64,000 nt of DNA, taken from positions 1,736,001-1,800,000 of the forward strand of contig NZ_CP045393.1 of assembly GCF_009363655.1 (NCBI RefSeq). Direction: 5' to 3'. This document shows, in pieces, positions 1 to 8,791 of this stretch. A program made the position numbers and the translations under genes. The notes beneath the pieces were generated by a model, which saw only the letters and a list, made by a program, of their open reading frames with translations, was not told where the DNA came from and did no database searches. The first letter of the stretch is position 1; each line of letters begins with the position of its first letter. Source of the DNA: Roseovarius sp. THAF27. Lineage in GTDB: Bacteria; Pseudomonadota; Alphaproteobacteria; Rhodobacterales; Rhodobacteraceae.

Positions 1-282
1 ACCAAGGTCGCGGGCGGCGACGGCTGGCCGATCACCGCCGTGCGGGGCAAGCGCGCGGCGGAAGAATTCACCGAGTGCGGCCCAAAGGATTGGGTGGTGT
101 TCAACAACGTGCCGCAGGCCCAATTGCCATGCCGGACGATCCATCCGGATACGCTGAAGGAAACGGGGGCGCTGGCAATCTGGCGCGAGAAAGGCGGGCT
201 CAGGGCCGTCACTGCCCGCGACATGACGGGCGCGCGGCTTTGGAATACGGACCGCCGGCGGCGGTCTGGTACGCTTCAGTAG
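1..282 (+). CDS. comEC: ComEC/Rec2 family DNA-uptake protein, C-terminal end only
   Basis: The frame is open from base 1 and ends at TAG 280-282, so only about the last 93 residues are present. The tail contains a cysteine-bearing segment (around FTECGPKDW) and a basic end. It carries no diagnostic domain by itself. I call it ComEC from its position: in Rhodobacteraceae comEC commonly lies next to lexA, converging on it. ComEC would form the inner-membrane channel for DNA uptake, with a C-terminal metallo-beta-lactamase-like part. The stop overlaps the lexA stop by 7 bases, which fits convergent genes. The family call rests largely on context. Confidence 0.6.
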   Translation, partial: TKVAGGDGWPITAVRGKRAAEEFTECGPKDWVVFNNVPQAQLPCRTIHPDTLKETGALAIWREKGGLRAVTARDMTGARLWNTDRRRRSGTLQ

Positions 283-986
283 GTGCGGATCAGACCCACA
301 AGGCGGCCCTGCACCTTGACCTGGTCCTCGGGCAGGACGCGGGTCTCGTAGGCGGGGTTCGCAGCCTCCAAGGCTATGGCGTTGCCGCGGCGATAGAATT
401 TCTTCAGCGTCGCTTCCTGATCGTCCACCAGCGCCACGACGATATCGCCGTTATCAGCGGTCGACGTCTCGCGGATCACCACCACGTCGCCGTCATTGAT
501 GCCCGCCTCGATCATCGAGTCGCCCTTGACCTCGAGCGCGTAATGCTGGCCGGGGCCGGCGATCATGTCGCCGGGGACGGCGACGTTGTGGCTGGCATGG
601 GCGATCGCCTCGATCGGGACACCGGCGGCGATGCGGCCCATGACGGGCAGCTCCAGCGCATGCACCGGCGCGACCGGCTGGGCATTGGCGGGTTGCGCGG
701 CCTCGGGGCGGTCGCCGTCTATCACGCGGGGGGTGAAGCCGCCGCTGCCGCCGATCATGTCTCCGCCCATGCTTTCGGGCAGCTTGATGATTTCCAGCGC
801 CCGCGCACGGTGGGCAAGGCGGCGGATGAAGCCGCGTTCCTCCAGGGCCGTGATCAGGCGGTGGATGCCGGATTTCGAGCGCAGGTCCAGCGCATCCTTC
901 ATCTCGTCGAAGCTGGGCGGCACACCGTCGCGCTGCACCCGCTTGTGAATGAATTCCAGCAGATCGAGCTGCTTCTTGGTCAGCAT
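276..986 (-). CDS. lexA: LexA SOS repressor / self-cleaving protease
   Basis: A 236-residue LexA, the SOS-response repressor that cleaves itself when activated by RecA filaments. The N-terminal winged helix (about 1-65) starts [13 protein letters not shown]. The cleavage bond is Ala121-Gly122 in [11 protein letters not shown]. The catalytic serine is Ser157 in KGDSMIEAG and the catalytic lysine is Lys195 in ATLKKFYRR. The linker (about 72-110) is longer than in E. coli, as is usual in alphaproteobacteria. A direct-repeat SOS box lies 36 bases upstream of the start, implying autoregulation. It is divergent from nothing: moeA lies upstream on the same strand. Confidence 0.96.
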   Translation of the reverse strand: MLTKKQLDLLEFIHKRVQRDGVPPSFDEMKDALDLRSKSGIHRLITALEERGFIRRLAHRARALEIIKLPESMGGDMIGGSGGFTPRVIDGDRPEAAQPANAQPVAPVHALELPVMGRIAAGVPIEAIAHASHNVAVPGDMIAGPGQHYALEVKGDSMIEAGINDGDVVVIRETSTADNGDIVVALVDDQEATLKKFYRRGNAIALEAANPAYETRVLPEDQVKVQGRLVGLIRTY

Positions 987-1021
987 TTTCTCACGCCTCC
1001 ACGGTCCATGCGTTTACATTT

Positions 1022-1036
1022 GTTCTACGCATGTTC
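1022..1036 (-). promoter_or_regulatory. Alphaproteobacterial SOS (LexA) box
   Basis: The plus strand reads GTTC at 1022-1025 and GTTC at 1033-1036, separated by exactly 7 bases (TACGCAT). GTTC-N7-GTTC is the LexA-binding direct repeat known in alphaproteobacteria. It sits between moeA and lexA, just upstream of the lexA start. Confidence 0.85.
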
Positions 1037-1070
1037 TTGTTTTGTGTCAACGGGTCTGTGGATATACGGG

Positions 1071-2243
1071 TCAGATCGGCACGTAATCGACCCGGTCGCC
1101 CTGCGCTCGGGGGGCATCGTCTGCGGGCCGGATCAGCAGCGCGTTGGCGCGGGCCAGGACCGAGAGCATGCCGCTGTCCTGGCTGCGTTCGGGCAGGATG
1201 CTGCCATTCTCGACCTGGGCGCGCATGTAATGTTCGCGCGGGCCGCCGGGGGGCATGTCGGCGGCGAGTTTGGCCGAAAGGCGCGGGGCAGGGTGTGCGC
1301 CAAGTCCCTGCATGGCGCGGATCATCGGGGCCATGAAGATGTGCCCGCAGACCATGGCCGAGACCGGGTTGCCGGGCAGGCCCAGCATGGCGGCCTCGCC
1401 CATGCGACCGGCCATGAGGGGTTTGCCGGGGCGCATCCTGACCTTGTAGAACGACCGCTCCATGCCAAGATCGCCCGCCACAGCGCCGACGAGGTCATGG
1501 TCACCCACCGACGCGCCGCCGATGGTGACCACCAGGTCGGCGCCCTTGGCGAGGTCGAAGGCGGTTTCCAGCGCCTCGCGCGTGTCGCCGGCGATGGGCA
1601 GCATGCGGGGCTCGGCGCCCAGAGTGTCGAGCAGGGCGCAGAGGCCGAAGGAATTGGACGCGATGATCTGATCGGGGCCGGGGTCCTCGCCGGGCATGAC
1701 CAGCTCGTCGCCGGTGGCGATGAGGGCCACCTTGGGTTTGCGGGTGACGGTGACCTCGGCCACGTTCATCGACGCCAGCAGCGCCACGTCCTCGGGCGAG
1801 AGCAGGCGGGGCGCCTCGATCCGGTCGCCGGTGCGGAAGTCGTCGCCGCGGGGGCGGATGTTCGGCTTGTCCTCAAGCCTGTCGCCGAGGGTGATGCGGT
1901 CGCCGTCGCGGCTGACATCCTCCTGGATCACGACCTTGTCGGCGCCTTCGGGCACCGGCGCGCCGGTGAAGATGCGCACGGCCTGATGCGCGCCGACGGT
2001 GCCGGCAAAGCCATGCCCGGCGGCGGATTCGCCGATGATTTCGAAGCTGGCGCCGGAAGCGGCCTCGGACGCCTTCAGGGCGTAGCCGTCCATCGAGGAG
2101 GCGTCGAACGGCGGCTGGTCACGCCGCGCCTCGGCATCCTGCGCCAGAACGCGGCCATGCGCCTCGCGCAAGGGAACAGTTTCCGGCTCCAGCGGGGAGA
2201 CGAGCGAAAAGAGGTGCGCAAGGGCCTCGTCGACGGTGATCAT
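1071..2243 (-). CDS. moeA: Molybdopterin molybdenumtransferase MoeA
   Basis: A 390-residue MoeA, which inserts molybdate into adenylylated molybdopterin in the last step of molybdenum cofactor synthesis. Visible family motifs are [12 protein letters not shown] (about 43-54), the [11 protein letters not shown] segment (about 91-101) and the MoCF-fold core with [11 protein letters not shown] (about 240-250), followed by GLPGNPVSA. The length is normal for the family. Its ATG overlaps the moaC stop by 4 bases (ATGA), so translation is probably coupled within the trpGDC-moaC-moeA operon. Confidence 0.95.
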   Translation of the reverse strand: MITVDEALAHLFSLVSPLEPETVPLREAHGRVLAQDAEARRDQPPFDASSMDGYALKASEAASGASFEIIGESAAGHGFAGTVGAHQAVRIFTGAPVPEGADKVVIQEDVSRDGDRITLGDRLEDKPNIRPRGDDFRTGDRIEAPRLLSPEDVALLASMNVAEVTVTRKPKVALIATGDELVMPGEDPGPDQIIASNSFGLCALLDTLGAEPRMLPIAGDTREALETAFDLAKGADLVVTIGGASVGDHDLVGAVAGDLGMERSFYKVRMRPGKPLMAGRMGEAAMLGLPGNPVSAMVCGHIFMAPMIRAMQGLGAHPAPRLSAKLAADMPPGGPREHYMRAQVENGSILPERSQDSGMLSVLARANALLIRPADDAPRAQGDRVDYVPI

Positions 2244-2716
2244 TTCGCCTCGTAACGGCCTGATTTTCCGCCGTCTTTCAGCACCACGCGCAGCCCGCCG
2301 ATTTCCATCGCGCGGTCAACGGCCTTGGCCATGTCATAGACCGTCAGGGCGGCGCTGCTGGCCGCCGTCAGCGCCTCCATCTCGACGCCGGTCTGGCCGG
2401 TGGTCTTGACGGTGGCGGTGATGCGGATGCCGGGCAAGTCGGGGTCGGGGGTCAGCTCCACCGCGACCTTGGCGATGGGCAGCGGATGGCAGAGCGGGAT
2501 CAGCTCGGACGTGCGCTTGGCACCCATGATGCCGGCGAGCCGCGCAACGGCAAGGACATCGCCCTTCTTCGCGCGACCTTCGGTAATGATATCAAAGGTT
2601 TCGCGGGCCATCTTGACATGGGCCTCGGCCACGGCGACGCGCGCCGTCACGTCCTTGTCCGAGACGTCGACCATGTGGGCGTCGCCCTTGCCGTCGAAAT
2701 GCGTGAGCCCAGCCAT
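2240..2716 (-). CDS. moaC: Cyclic pyranopterin monophosphate synthase MoaC
   Basis: MoaC acts after MoaA in molybdenum cofactor synthesis and forms cyclic pyranopterin monophosphate. The motif HMVDVSDK is near the N-terminus, with [10 protein letters not shown] and [10 protein letters not shown] in the middle, all strongly conserved. The protein is 158 residues, normal for the family. I chose the ATG at 2716, which overlaps the trpC stop by one base (TGATG); an in-frame TTG at 2719 would add one residue. Its 3' end overlaps moeA by 4 bases. Confidence 0.95.
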   Translation of the reverse strand: MAGLTHFDGKGDAHMVDVSDKDVTARVAVAEAHVKMARETFDIITEGRAKKGDVLAVARLAGIMGAKRTSELIPLCHPLPIAKVAVELTPDPDLPGIRITATVKTTGQTGVEMEALTAASSAALTVYDMAKAVDRAMEIGGLRVVLKDGGKSGRYEAK

Positions 2717-3528
2717 CAATGCGCCGCCGGCGCGGAGCCGGACAGGATATCGCGGGTTGCGGCGGTGACATCCTCTTGCCGCATCAGGCTTTCGCCGATG
2801 AGGAAGCAGCGCGTGCCGTAGCGTGCCATTTCCGCGAGGTCGTCATTGGTGTAGAACCCGCTTTCCGAGATCAGAAGGTGCTCGATGGGGGCCAGCCGGG
2901 CCAGGCGCTTGGTGGTGTCGAGCGAGGTCTCGAAGGTGTTGAGATCGCGGTTGTTGATGCCCAGAAGGTTGGATTTCAGCAGGTTCGTGCGTTCCAGCTC
3001 TTCCTCGTTGTGCACCTCGATCAGCGAATCCATGCCGTGTGCGATGGCGGCCTCCTCCAGTTCGATGGCCTGCGAGTCGCTGACCGAGGCCATGATGATC
3101 AGGATGCAGTCCGCGCCCCAGGCGCGGGCCTCGACCACCTGGTAGGGATCGTAAAGGAAATCCTTGCGCAGCAACGGCAGATCGCAGGCCTCGCGGGCCT
3201 GCATCAGGTATTCTGGCGCGCCCTGAAAGCTGGGCGTGTCGGTCAGGATCGACAGGCAGGTGGCGCCGCCCTCGGCATAGGCGGCGGCAAGCGCCGCGGG
3301 GTCGAAATCTTCGCGGATGAGGCCCTTGGACGGGCTGGCCTTCTTGATCTCGGCAATCAGGCCGAAGCCGGTCTTGCTGGCCTGCAGGAGTGCATTTCCG
3401 AAAGGCCGCACGGGCGGGGCGTTCGCGGCCTCGGATTCCAGCTTTTCCAAGGGCTTGTCGGCCTTTGCTGCGGCGATTTCCTCCAGCTTGTAGGCCTTGA
3501 TCTTTTCAAGGATGGACGGCGTGCTCAT
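2716..3528 (-). CDS. trpC: Indole-3-glycerol phosphate synthase TrpC
   Basis: A 270-residue TIM-barrel enzyme that closes the indole ring from carboxyphenylamino-deoxyribulose phosphate in tryptophan synthesis. Conserved pieces are [13 protein letters not shown] (about 57-69), [11 protein letters not shown] (about 119-129), [12 protein letters not shown] (about 186-197) and the ESGF phosphate-binding segment. It is a stand-alone TrpC with no TrpF fusion. The start overlaps the trpD stop by 4 bases. Confidence 0.97.
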   Translation of the reverse strand: MSTPSILEKIKAYKLEEIAAAKADKPLEKLESEAANAPPVRPFGNALLQASKTGFGLIAEIKKASPSKGLIREDFDPAALAAAYAEGGATCLSILTDTPSFQGAPEYLMQAREACDLPLLRKDFLYDPYQVVEARAWGADCILIIMASVSDSQAIELEEAAIAHGMDSLIEVHNEEELERTNLLKSNLLGINNRDLNTFETSLDTTKRLARLAPIEHLLISESGFYTNDDLAEMARYGTRCFLIGESLMRQEDVTAATRDILSGSAPAAH

Positions 3529-4547
3529 GCGGCCTCCGATGTGATTTTGGCAAGGGTCTCGATCCGGGCGCGGGCGGCGCCGCTGTCGATGCTGTCGCGG
3601 GCCTGCTCGACGCCTTGCTTGAGGTCGTCCGCGTGGCCCGCCACCACAAGGGCTGCGGCGGCGTTCAGCAGCACGGCGTCGCGGTAGGCGCCTTGTGCGC
3701 CGTCCAACAGCGCGCGGAAGGCGCGGCCGTTTTCCTCGGGCGTGCCGCCCAAAATATCCTCGAACGGGTGCACGGGCAGGCCGGCATCCTCGGGGTGAAT
3801 TTCCGCCTCGCGTATGGTGCCGTCCTCTTCCAGCGCCGCCACCTGGCTGGGGGCGGAAATGCTCAGCTCGTCGGTGCCGTCGCCGCCATGGACCAGCCAG
3901 GCGCGTTCGGCCCCGAGCTGACCCAGGGTTTCGGCCATGGGGCGGATGAGCGCCGCGCTGAAGGCGCCTGTCAGCTGGCGCTTGACGCCCGCGGGATTGG
4001 TGAGCGGGCCGAGGATGTTGAAGATCGTGCGCGTTCCCAGCTCGGCACGGACGGGGCCGACATGGGCCATGGCCGGATGATGCATGGGCGCCATCATGAA
4101 GGCGATCCCGGCCTTTTCCAAAGCCTTTTCAACCACATCCGGCCCGATCATCACGTTGACGCCCATCTGAGTGAGCGCATCGGCCGCGCCGGACTTGGAG
4201 CTGAGGTTGCGGTTGCCGTGCTTGGCGACCGGCACGCCCGCGCCGGCCACGACAAAGGCGGTGGCGGTCGAGATGTTGAGCGTGCCCTTGCCGTCGCCCC
4301 CGGTGCCGACGATGTCCATCGCGCCTTTGGGCGCGCGGACCTTGTGGCACTTGGCGCGCATCACGGCGGCGGCGGCGGCGTATTCGTCCACCGTCTCGCC
4401 GCGCGTGCGCAGGGCCATCAGGAAGCCGCCCATCTGCGCGGGTGTCGCCTCGCCTTCGAAGAGCGTAGTAAAGGCCGCCTCGGCCTCGTCCCGGGTCAGG
4501 GGGCGGTCGGCGGCGGCGCCGATCAGGGGCTTCAGGCTGTCGCTCAC
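3525..4547 (-). CDS. trpD: Anthranilate phosphoribosyltransferase TrpD
   Basis: A 340-residue enzyme that joins anthranilate to phosphoribosyl pyrophosphate. The PRPP-binding motif [14 protein letters not shown] (about 82-95), the [15 protein letters not shown] segment (about 108-122) and [14 protein letters not shown] are all present. It is separate from the glutamine amidotransferase TrpG, which lies just upstream and overlaps it by 4 bases. Confidence 0.97.
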   Translation of the reverse strand: MSDSLKPLIGAAADRPLTRDEAEAAFTTLFEGEATPAQMGGFLMALRTRGETVDEYAAAAAVMRAKCHKVRAPKGAMDIVGTGGDGKGTLNISTATAFVVAGAGVPVAKHGNRNLSSKSGAADALTQMGVNVMIGPDVVEKALEKAGIAFMMAPMHHPAMAHVGPVRAELGTRTIFNILGPLTNPAGVKRQLTGAFSAALIRPMAETLGQLGAERAWLVHGGDGTDELSISAPSQVAALEEDGTIREAEIHPEDAGLPVHPFEDILGGTPEENGRAFRALLDGAQGAYRDAVLLNAAAALVVAGHADDLKQGVEQARDSIDSGAARARIETLAKITSEAA

Positions 4548-5125
4548 GCGGGCACCTTCATCACGTCGAGGAAATTCTTCAGCAACGCGTGCCCGTGTTC
4601 CGAGCGGATCGATTCGGGGTGGAACTGCACGCCGTGGATGGGCAGCGACTTGTGTTGCAGGCCCATGATCGTGCCGTCCTCGAGTTCCGCCGTGATATCG
4701 AGCACATCGGGGCAGGTCTCGCGCGCCACGACGAGCGAGTGATAGCGTGTCGCCTCGAACGGCGTGGGCAGTCCGGCGAAGACGCCGGAGGCGGTGTGAT
4801 GCATCGTGCCCATCTTGCCGTGCACGATGTCCGAGTGGCGCGTGACCGTGCCGCCGAAGACCTCGCCGATGGCCTGGTGGCCAAGGCAGACGCCCAAGAG
4901 CGGCGTTTCGGTATCCGCCGACGCCTCGATCAGCGCCTTGCAGATGCCGGCCTGGGACGGCGTGCCGGGGCCGGGGGACAGCAGGATGCCCGCGGGTTTC
5001 ATCGCCATCGCCTCCTGCACGTTCAGGGCGTCGTTGCGGTGCACTTTCACGTCCGCCCCCAGCTCGCCCACGTATTGCACGAGGTTGTAGGTGAAACTGT
5101 CGTAATTATCGATGAGCAGCAACAT
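4544..5125 (-). CDS. trpG: Anthranilate synthase glutamine amidotransferase TrpG
   Basis: A class I glutamine amidotransferase of 193 residues that supplies ammonia to TrpE. The catalytic triad is visible: Cys80 in [11 protein letters not shown], and His169 and Glu171 in VQFHPES. I chose the ATG at 5125, giving [14 protein letters not shown], the usual start of the family; a longer frame to 5155 adds an unlikely MTRRRREIGD extension. It is the first gene of trpG-trpD-trpC-moaC-moeA. The partner trpE is about 3.7 kb away. Confidence 0.95.
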   Translation of the reverse strand: MLLLIDNYDSFTYNLVQYVGELGADVKVHRNDALNVQEAMAMKPAGILLSPGPGTPSQAGICKALIEASADTETPLLGVCLGHQAIGEVFGGTVTRHSDIVHGKMGTMHHTASGVFAGLPTPFEATRYHSLVVARETCPDVLDITAELEDGTIMGLQHKSLPIHGVQFHPESIRSEHGHALLKNFLDVMKVPA

Positions 5126-5246
5126 GTCGCCAATTTCCCGTCTGCGCCGTGTCATTTCGGGCCTATGACCCGGGCTTTCAATCGCGATATAGATGCTCAG
5201 GGTTGCGCGGCAGGGTCAAGAGGCGCAAAACTGTTAAGAAAGAAAT

Positions 5247-6869
5247 ATGAGGGCAAAAGCAGTGTTACGCGGATATCTTGCCGGATTGGTGACGGGAACG
5301 GCGGTGTCGGGGCTTCTCCTGGGCGGGCTTTCCGTGTTGAGCGACCTGCCGGGCGATGCGCCGCCCGAGGCGACCGAAGTGGAAGTGCCCGCGGGCTCGG
5401 AATTCGACCAGTCGCGGGAGGATGACGCGGTGTCCCTGCCCAAGCTGCAGGACACGCAGACGCCCGACGCGGTGCCGCAGGTGACCGCACCCGATCCCGA
5501 TGATCTCAGTTCGCTGGAAGGGGCCGACACCACCTCGTCGGGCCAGCCCGAAACCGGCGCGCCCGAGACCGGCCTGAACATACCGGACTCGCCCGAGGGC
5601 GAGAGCGGTGTCGATGTCGGCTCGGAACAGCCGGTGCTGCCCAATCCGCAGGCCCAGGCCCCCGAAGCGCCGACGGGGGAGGACGACCTGTCGATTTCCA
5701 CCGAGCCGGCGCAGCCCGCGATGCCGGAACCGGAGACCGAAAGCGCGGCCTTTCCCGAGAGGGAGGACGACGGCGCGGATGACCCGGCGGGCGAAAGCGA
5801 TGCGGCCCCCGCGGAGGACGGCGAGACCGCGCCCGAGGCGCAGGCCGACGCCGCGCCGGAGACCGCCCCGGAGGCACCGGCCAGCGACATGCCCGCACCG
5901 GAGGCGCAGGACGGCGCCGAGCTGTCCGAGCCGCAGGAGGCGGTGGAAGACACCGCGCCAGCGGCCCCGGAGGGCGATGCGCCTGCGGACATGACCGCGC
6001 CCGAGGGCGAGGCAGGTGGCGAAGGCGTGGACACGGCAAGCGAGGAGGGCGCGGCCGGCACCATCGGCGACCTGGCCGATGGCGTGACCACCAACCGCCT
6101 GCCCACGGCCATCGACGACCCCGAGCCCGAGCCGGCGCCCGCCGAAGCGGCGGAGACAGAGGCAGAGACCGCCGAGGGCGCGACGCCGGAGGACCTGCCG
6201 CGACTGGAACGCTACGCGACCGCGTTCGAGAACCCCGAGAACAAGCCGCTGATGTCGATCATCCTGATCGACGACGGCACCAGCCCGATCGGCCCGGCCG
6301 CATTGGCCGATTTCCCCTATCCGCTCAGCTTTGCGGTGGATGCGTCGGATGCCAACGCCGCCGAAACCGCCGCCAAGTATCGCGCTGCGGGGATGGAGGT
6401 GCTTGTCATGGTCGACCTGCCGCAGAATGCCTCCGCCAGCGATGCCGAGACGTCCATGAGCATCTACCTCGAGGCCGTCCCCGAGGCGGTCGCGGTCTTC
6501 GAGGGCACCGGCACCGGCCTGCAATCCAGCCGCGAGGCGGCCGAGCAACTGGCGCCGATCCTGCAAGACAGCGGTCATGGCCTGGTGATGTTCCCCAACG
6601 GGCTGAACACCGTGCAAAAGCTGATCGCGCGCCAGGGCGTGCCCTCGGCCACCGTGTTCCGGGACTTCGATTCCAACGGCCAGAGCGCCAGCGCGGTGCG
6701 CCGGTTCCTGGACCAGGCGGCGTTTCGCGCGGGCCAGGAAGAGGGCGGTGTGATCATGGTGGGCCGCCTGCGCCCCGACACGATCAGCGCGCTGCTTTTG
6801 TGGGGCTTGCAGGACCGAGCGGCCAGCGTGGCGCTGGCGCCGGTCTCGGCGGTGCTGACGGCAGAGTAG
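5247..6869 (+). CDS. Divergent polysaccharide deacetylase (YibQ/DUF610) envelope protein
   Basis: A 540-residue protein. Residues about 7-30 form an N-terminal hydrophobic segment with small residues (signal anchor). Residues about 35-325 are a low-complexity, Glu/Ala/Pro/Asp-rich acidic stretch. The C-terminal ~210 residues begin LMSIILIDDG and contain the YibQ-type divergent polysaccharide deacetylase fold (phrases FPYPLSFAVDA, GMEVLVMVDLPQ, GLNTVQKL). In many bacteria YibQ genes lie near murein-hydrolase regulators, and a cell-envelope role is inferred. The enzyme activity is unproven. It is divergent from trpG. Confidence 0.8.
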   Translation: MRAKAVLRGYLAGLVTGTAVSGLLLGGLSVLSDLPGDAPPEATEVEVPAGSEFDQSREDDAVSLPKLQDTQTPDAVPQVTAPDPDDLSSLEGADTTSSGQPETGAPETGLNIPDSPEGESGVDVGSEQPVLPNPQAQAPEAPTGEDDLSISTEPAQPAMPEPETESAAFPEREDDGADDPAGESDAAPAEDGETAPEAQADAAPETAPEAPASDMPAPEAQDGAELSEPQEAVEDTAPAAPEGDAPADMTAPEGEAGGEGVDTASEEGAAGTIGDLADGVTTNRLPTAIDDPEPEPAPAEAAETEAETAEGATPEDLPRLERYATAFENPENKPLMSIILIDDGTSPIGPAALADFPYPLSFAVDASDANAAETAAKYRAAGMEVLVMVDLPQNASASDAETSMSIYLEAVPEAVAVFEGTGTGLQSSREAAEQLAPILQDSGHGLVMFPNGLNTVQKLIARQGVPSATVFRDFDSNGQSASAVRRFLDQAAFRAGQEEGGVIMVGRLRPDTISALLLWGLQDRAASVALAPVSAVLTAE

Positions 6870-7028
6870 GCCAACCCTGATTGACGCGACGGTGCGCGCA
6901 CCCCCGGTTGCGCCGCGCCCGGGGAATGTCGTAAGAATCTTCACGAAACGGATATTCCACGATACGCGGCGCAGCAGACCCGGCAGCGCCATTTCCCAGT
7001 TGACCACAGTTCAGGACAGGCATTTTCC

Positions 7029-8123
7029 ATGCAAGCCCTTCACCATCCGCTCCAACAGCGCAGACTTGCCGCGCTGCGCGACTTCGAGATCCTCGACACG
7101 GATCCCGAGCAGGAGTTCGACGAGATCGTGAAGCTGGCCGCGGCGACCTGCGGCACGGCGATCTCGGTGGTCAACTTCATCGATGCCGAACGGCAGTGGT
7201 TCAAGGCGGAAACCGGGCTTGGGGTGCGCGAGACGCCGCTGGCGACCTCGATCTGTGCGCATGTGATCCTGCAAGACGAGTTTGCCGAGATCCGGGACAC
7301 GCTGGATGATCCGAGGATGCAGGACAACCCGCTGTGCTGTGGCGAGCCCGGCCTGCGCTTTTATGCCGGGGCGCTGCTGACCACCCAGGACGGGCTGCCG
7401 CTGGGCACGCTTTGCGTTCTGGACTACGAGCCCCGCGAACTGACCGCGTTGCAGCGTGACACCCTGCGCGTTCTGGCGCGGCAGGTCGTGACCCTGCTGG
7501 AAATGCGCAAGGCGCTGCGGTCGGCCGATATCCTGCGCCGCGAGGTGGATCACAGGGTCAAGAATTCGCTGCAATCGCTGTCTTCCTTCACCAATCTTCA
7601 ATCCAGGGCCTTTGCGTCGGACGACGCGAAGCTGGCCCTATCGATGGTCAAGACCCGGATCGACGCGCTCACGCAGTTGCACGAGATGCTGTACCAGTCC
7701 GACGACCACGGCGTGGTAGAACTGGGCGCCTTCCTGACCAGCGTCTGCGCGCAGCTGGAGGGGCTGGCGCCTGAGGGGGTCACGCTCGAGGTGGCGACGA
7801 CGCCGGTCTCGGTCCCGGCGCAGCAGGCCGTGGCGGTGGGGACCTTCGTGAACGAATTCGTCGCGAATTCCTTCAAGCACGGGTTTCGCGACGGGCATAC
7901 TGGCAGCGTGACGGTCGAACTGGGTCTCGAACCGGACGGACAGGTCCGGCTGACCTGTTCGGATACCGGCGTGGGCCTTCCGCCCGACCACGGGATCGAG
8001 TCCGCCGGTCTGGGAATGAAGATCGCCGAGGTGATCTGCCTGGAGCTTGGCACGGACCTGGACTTGCGCAACGGCGCCCATGGGGTCGTGGCGACGCTGA
8101 CCTTCACACCCGCGGCGGCGTAG
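7029..8123 (+). CDS. GAF-domain sensor histidine kinase (HisKA_2 / HWE-like)
   Basis: A 364-residue soluble kinase. Residues about 20-160 form a GAF domain (opening with LRDFEILDTDPEQEFDEIV, then ICAHVIL and GTLCVLD). Residues 168-240 carry a HisKA_2 box with the phosphoacceptor His175 in EVDHRVKNSLQ. The C-terminus is a HATPase with NEFVANSFKHGF and DTGVGLPP. This architecture is found in general-stress and light-response kinases of alphaproteobacteria. No transmembrane segment and no adjacent response regulator are seen, so the signal and partner are unknown. Confidence 0.88.
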   Translation: MQALHHPLQQRRLAALRDFEILDTDPEQEFDEIVKLAAATCGTAISVVNFIDAERQWFKAETGLGVRETPLATSICAHVILQDEFAEIRDTLDDPRMQDNPLCCGEPGLRFYAGALLTTQDGLPLGTLCVLDYEPRELTALQRDTLRVLARQVVTLLEMRKALRSADILRREVDHRVKNSLQSLSSFTNLQSRAFASDDAKLALSMVKTRIDALTQLHEMLYQSDDHGVVELGAFLTSVCAQLEGLAPEGVTLEVATTPVSVPAQQAVAVGTFVNEFVANSFKHGFRDGHTGSVTVELGLEPDGQVRLTCSDTGVGLPPDHGIESAGLGMKIAEVICLELGTDLDLRNGAHGVVATLTFTPAAA

Positions 8124-8196
8124 AGCGGTCCGGACCGGCGCGACTCGGCGGCGGATCGTGGCGTGCCCGGCGACGGTGCGGACAAGACCGCCCGGG

Positions 8197-8736
8197 TCAG
8201 GCCTCGCGCCACGTGCCGGGATCGAGCCCGTCCAGCGTGAAATCGCCCACCCGCCAGCGCACCAGCCGCAGGGTGGGGTGGCCCACGTGGGCCGTCATGC
8301 GGCGGACCTGCCGATTGCGGCCTTCTGATATGGTGATTTCCAGCCAGCAATCGGGCACGGATTTGCGGAATCGGACCGGCGGGTCGCGCGGCCAGAGGTC
8401 GGGCGGGTCGATGCGGCGGGCCTTGGCGGGCCGGGTAGGACCGTCCTTGAGCGTCACGCCTTTCGCCAGCGCGTCGAGCGCGGCGGCATCGGGGTCGCCC
8501 TCGACCTGCACTAGGTAGGTTTTCTCGGTCTTGAATTTCGGGTTCGACAGGCGCGCCTGCAGCTTGCCGTCATCGGTCAGCAGCAAGAGCCCTTCGCTGT
8601 CGCGGTCGAGCCGCCCGGCGGGGTACACACCCGGCATGTCGATATAGGCCGAGAGCGTGGGGCGCGGACTGCCTTGCGTGCCCTTGTCGGTGAATTGCGA
8701 CAGGACGCCCATGGGTTTGTTGAAGAGGATCAGCAT
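8197..8736 (-). CDS. rluE: 23S rRNA pseudouridine synthase, RluE type
   Basis: A 179-residue RsuA/RluB/E/F family enzyme that isomerises uridine in rRNA. It starts [17 protein letters not shown], and the catalytic aspartate lies in the motif [15 protein letters not shown] (about 41-55). The conserved tail [10 protein letters not shown] is also present. It has no N-terminal S4 domain, which matches RluE (YmfC), the enzyme for a single uridine in domain V of 23S rRNA. Site specificity is inferred from the family. Confidence 0.88.
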   Translation of the reverse strand: MLILFNKPMGVLSQFTDKGTQGSPRPTLSAYIDMPGVYPAGRLDRDSEGLLLLTDDGKLQARLSNPKFKTEKTYLVQVEGDPDAAALDALAKGVTLKDGPTRPAKARRIDPPDLWPRDPPVRFRKSVPDCWLEITISEGRNRQVRRMTAHVGHPTLRLVRWRVGDFTLDGLDPGTWREA

Positions 8737-8750
8737 GGGGGGCGGGGGGT

Positions 8751-8791
8751 GGTGGGGTGAAACCCCGTCAAGGTGGGGTGAAACCCCACCC
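8751..8791. terminator. Tandem GGTGGGGTGAAACCCC hairpins between rluE and trpE
   Basis: Two copies of the same unit lie at 8751-8766 and 8772-8787. The second extends to a perfect hairpin, GGTGGGGT-GAA-ACCCCACC (8772-8790). It abuts the trpE stop codon and can fold on both strands, so it probably ends transcription from trpE. No clear T-run follows. The unit also looks like a dispersed intergenic repeat of roseobacters. Confidence 0.55.

Noticed and set aside
75..2255. A 726-codon plus-strand frame across lexA and moeA
   Set aside because: It runs antisense to two well-recognised genes and through the SOS box. Composition is the usual high-GC shadow type.
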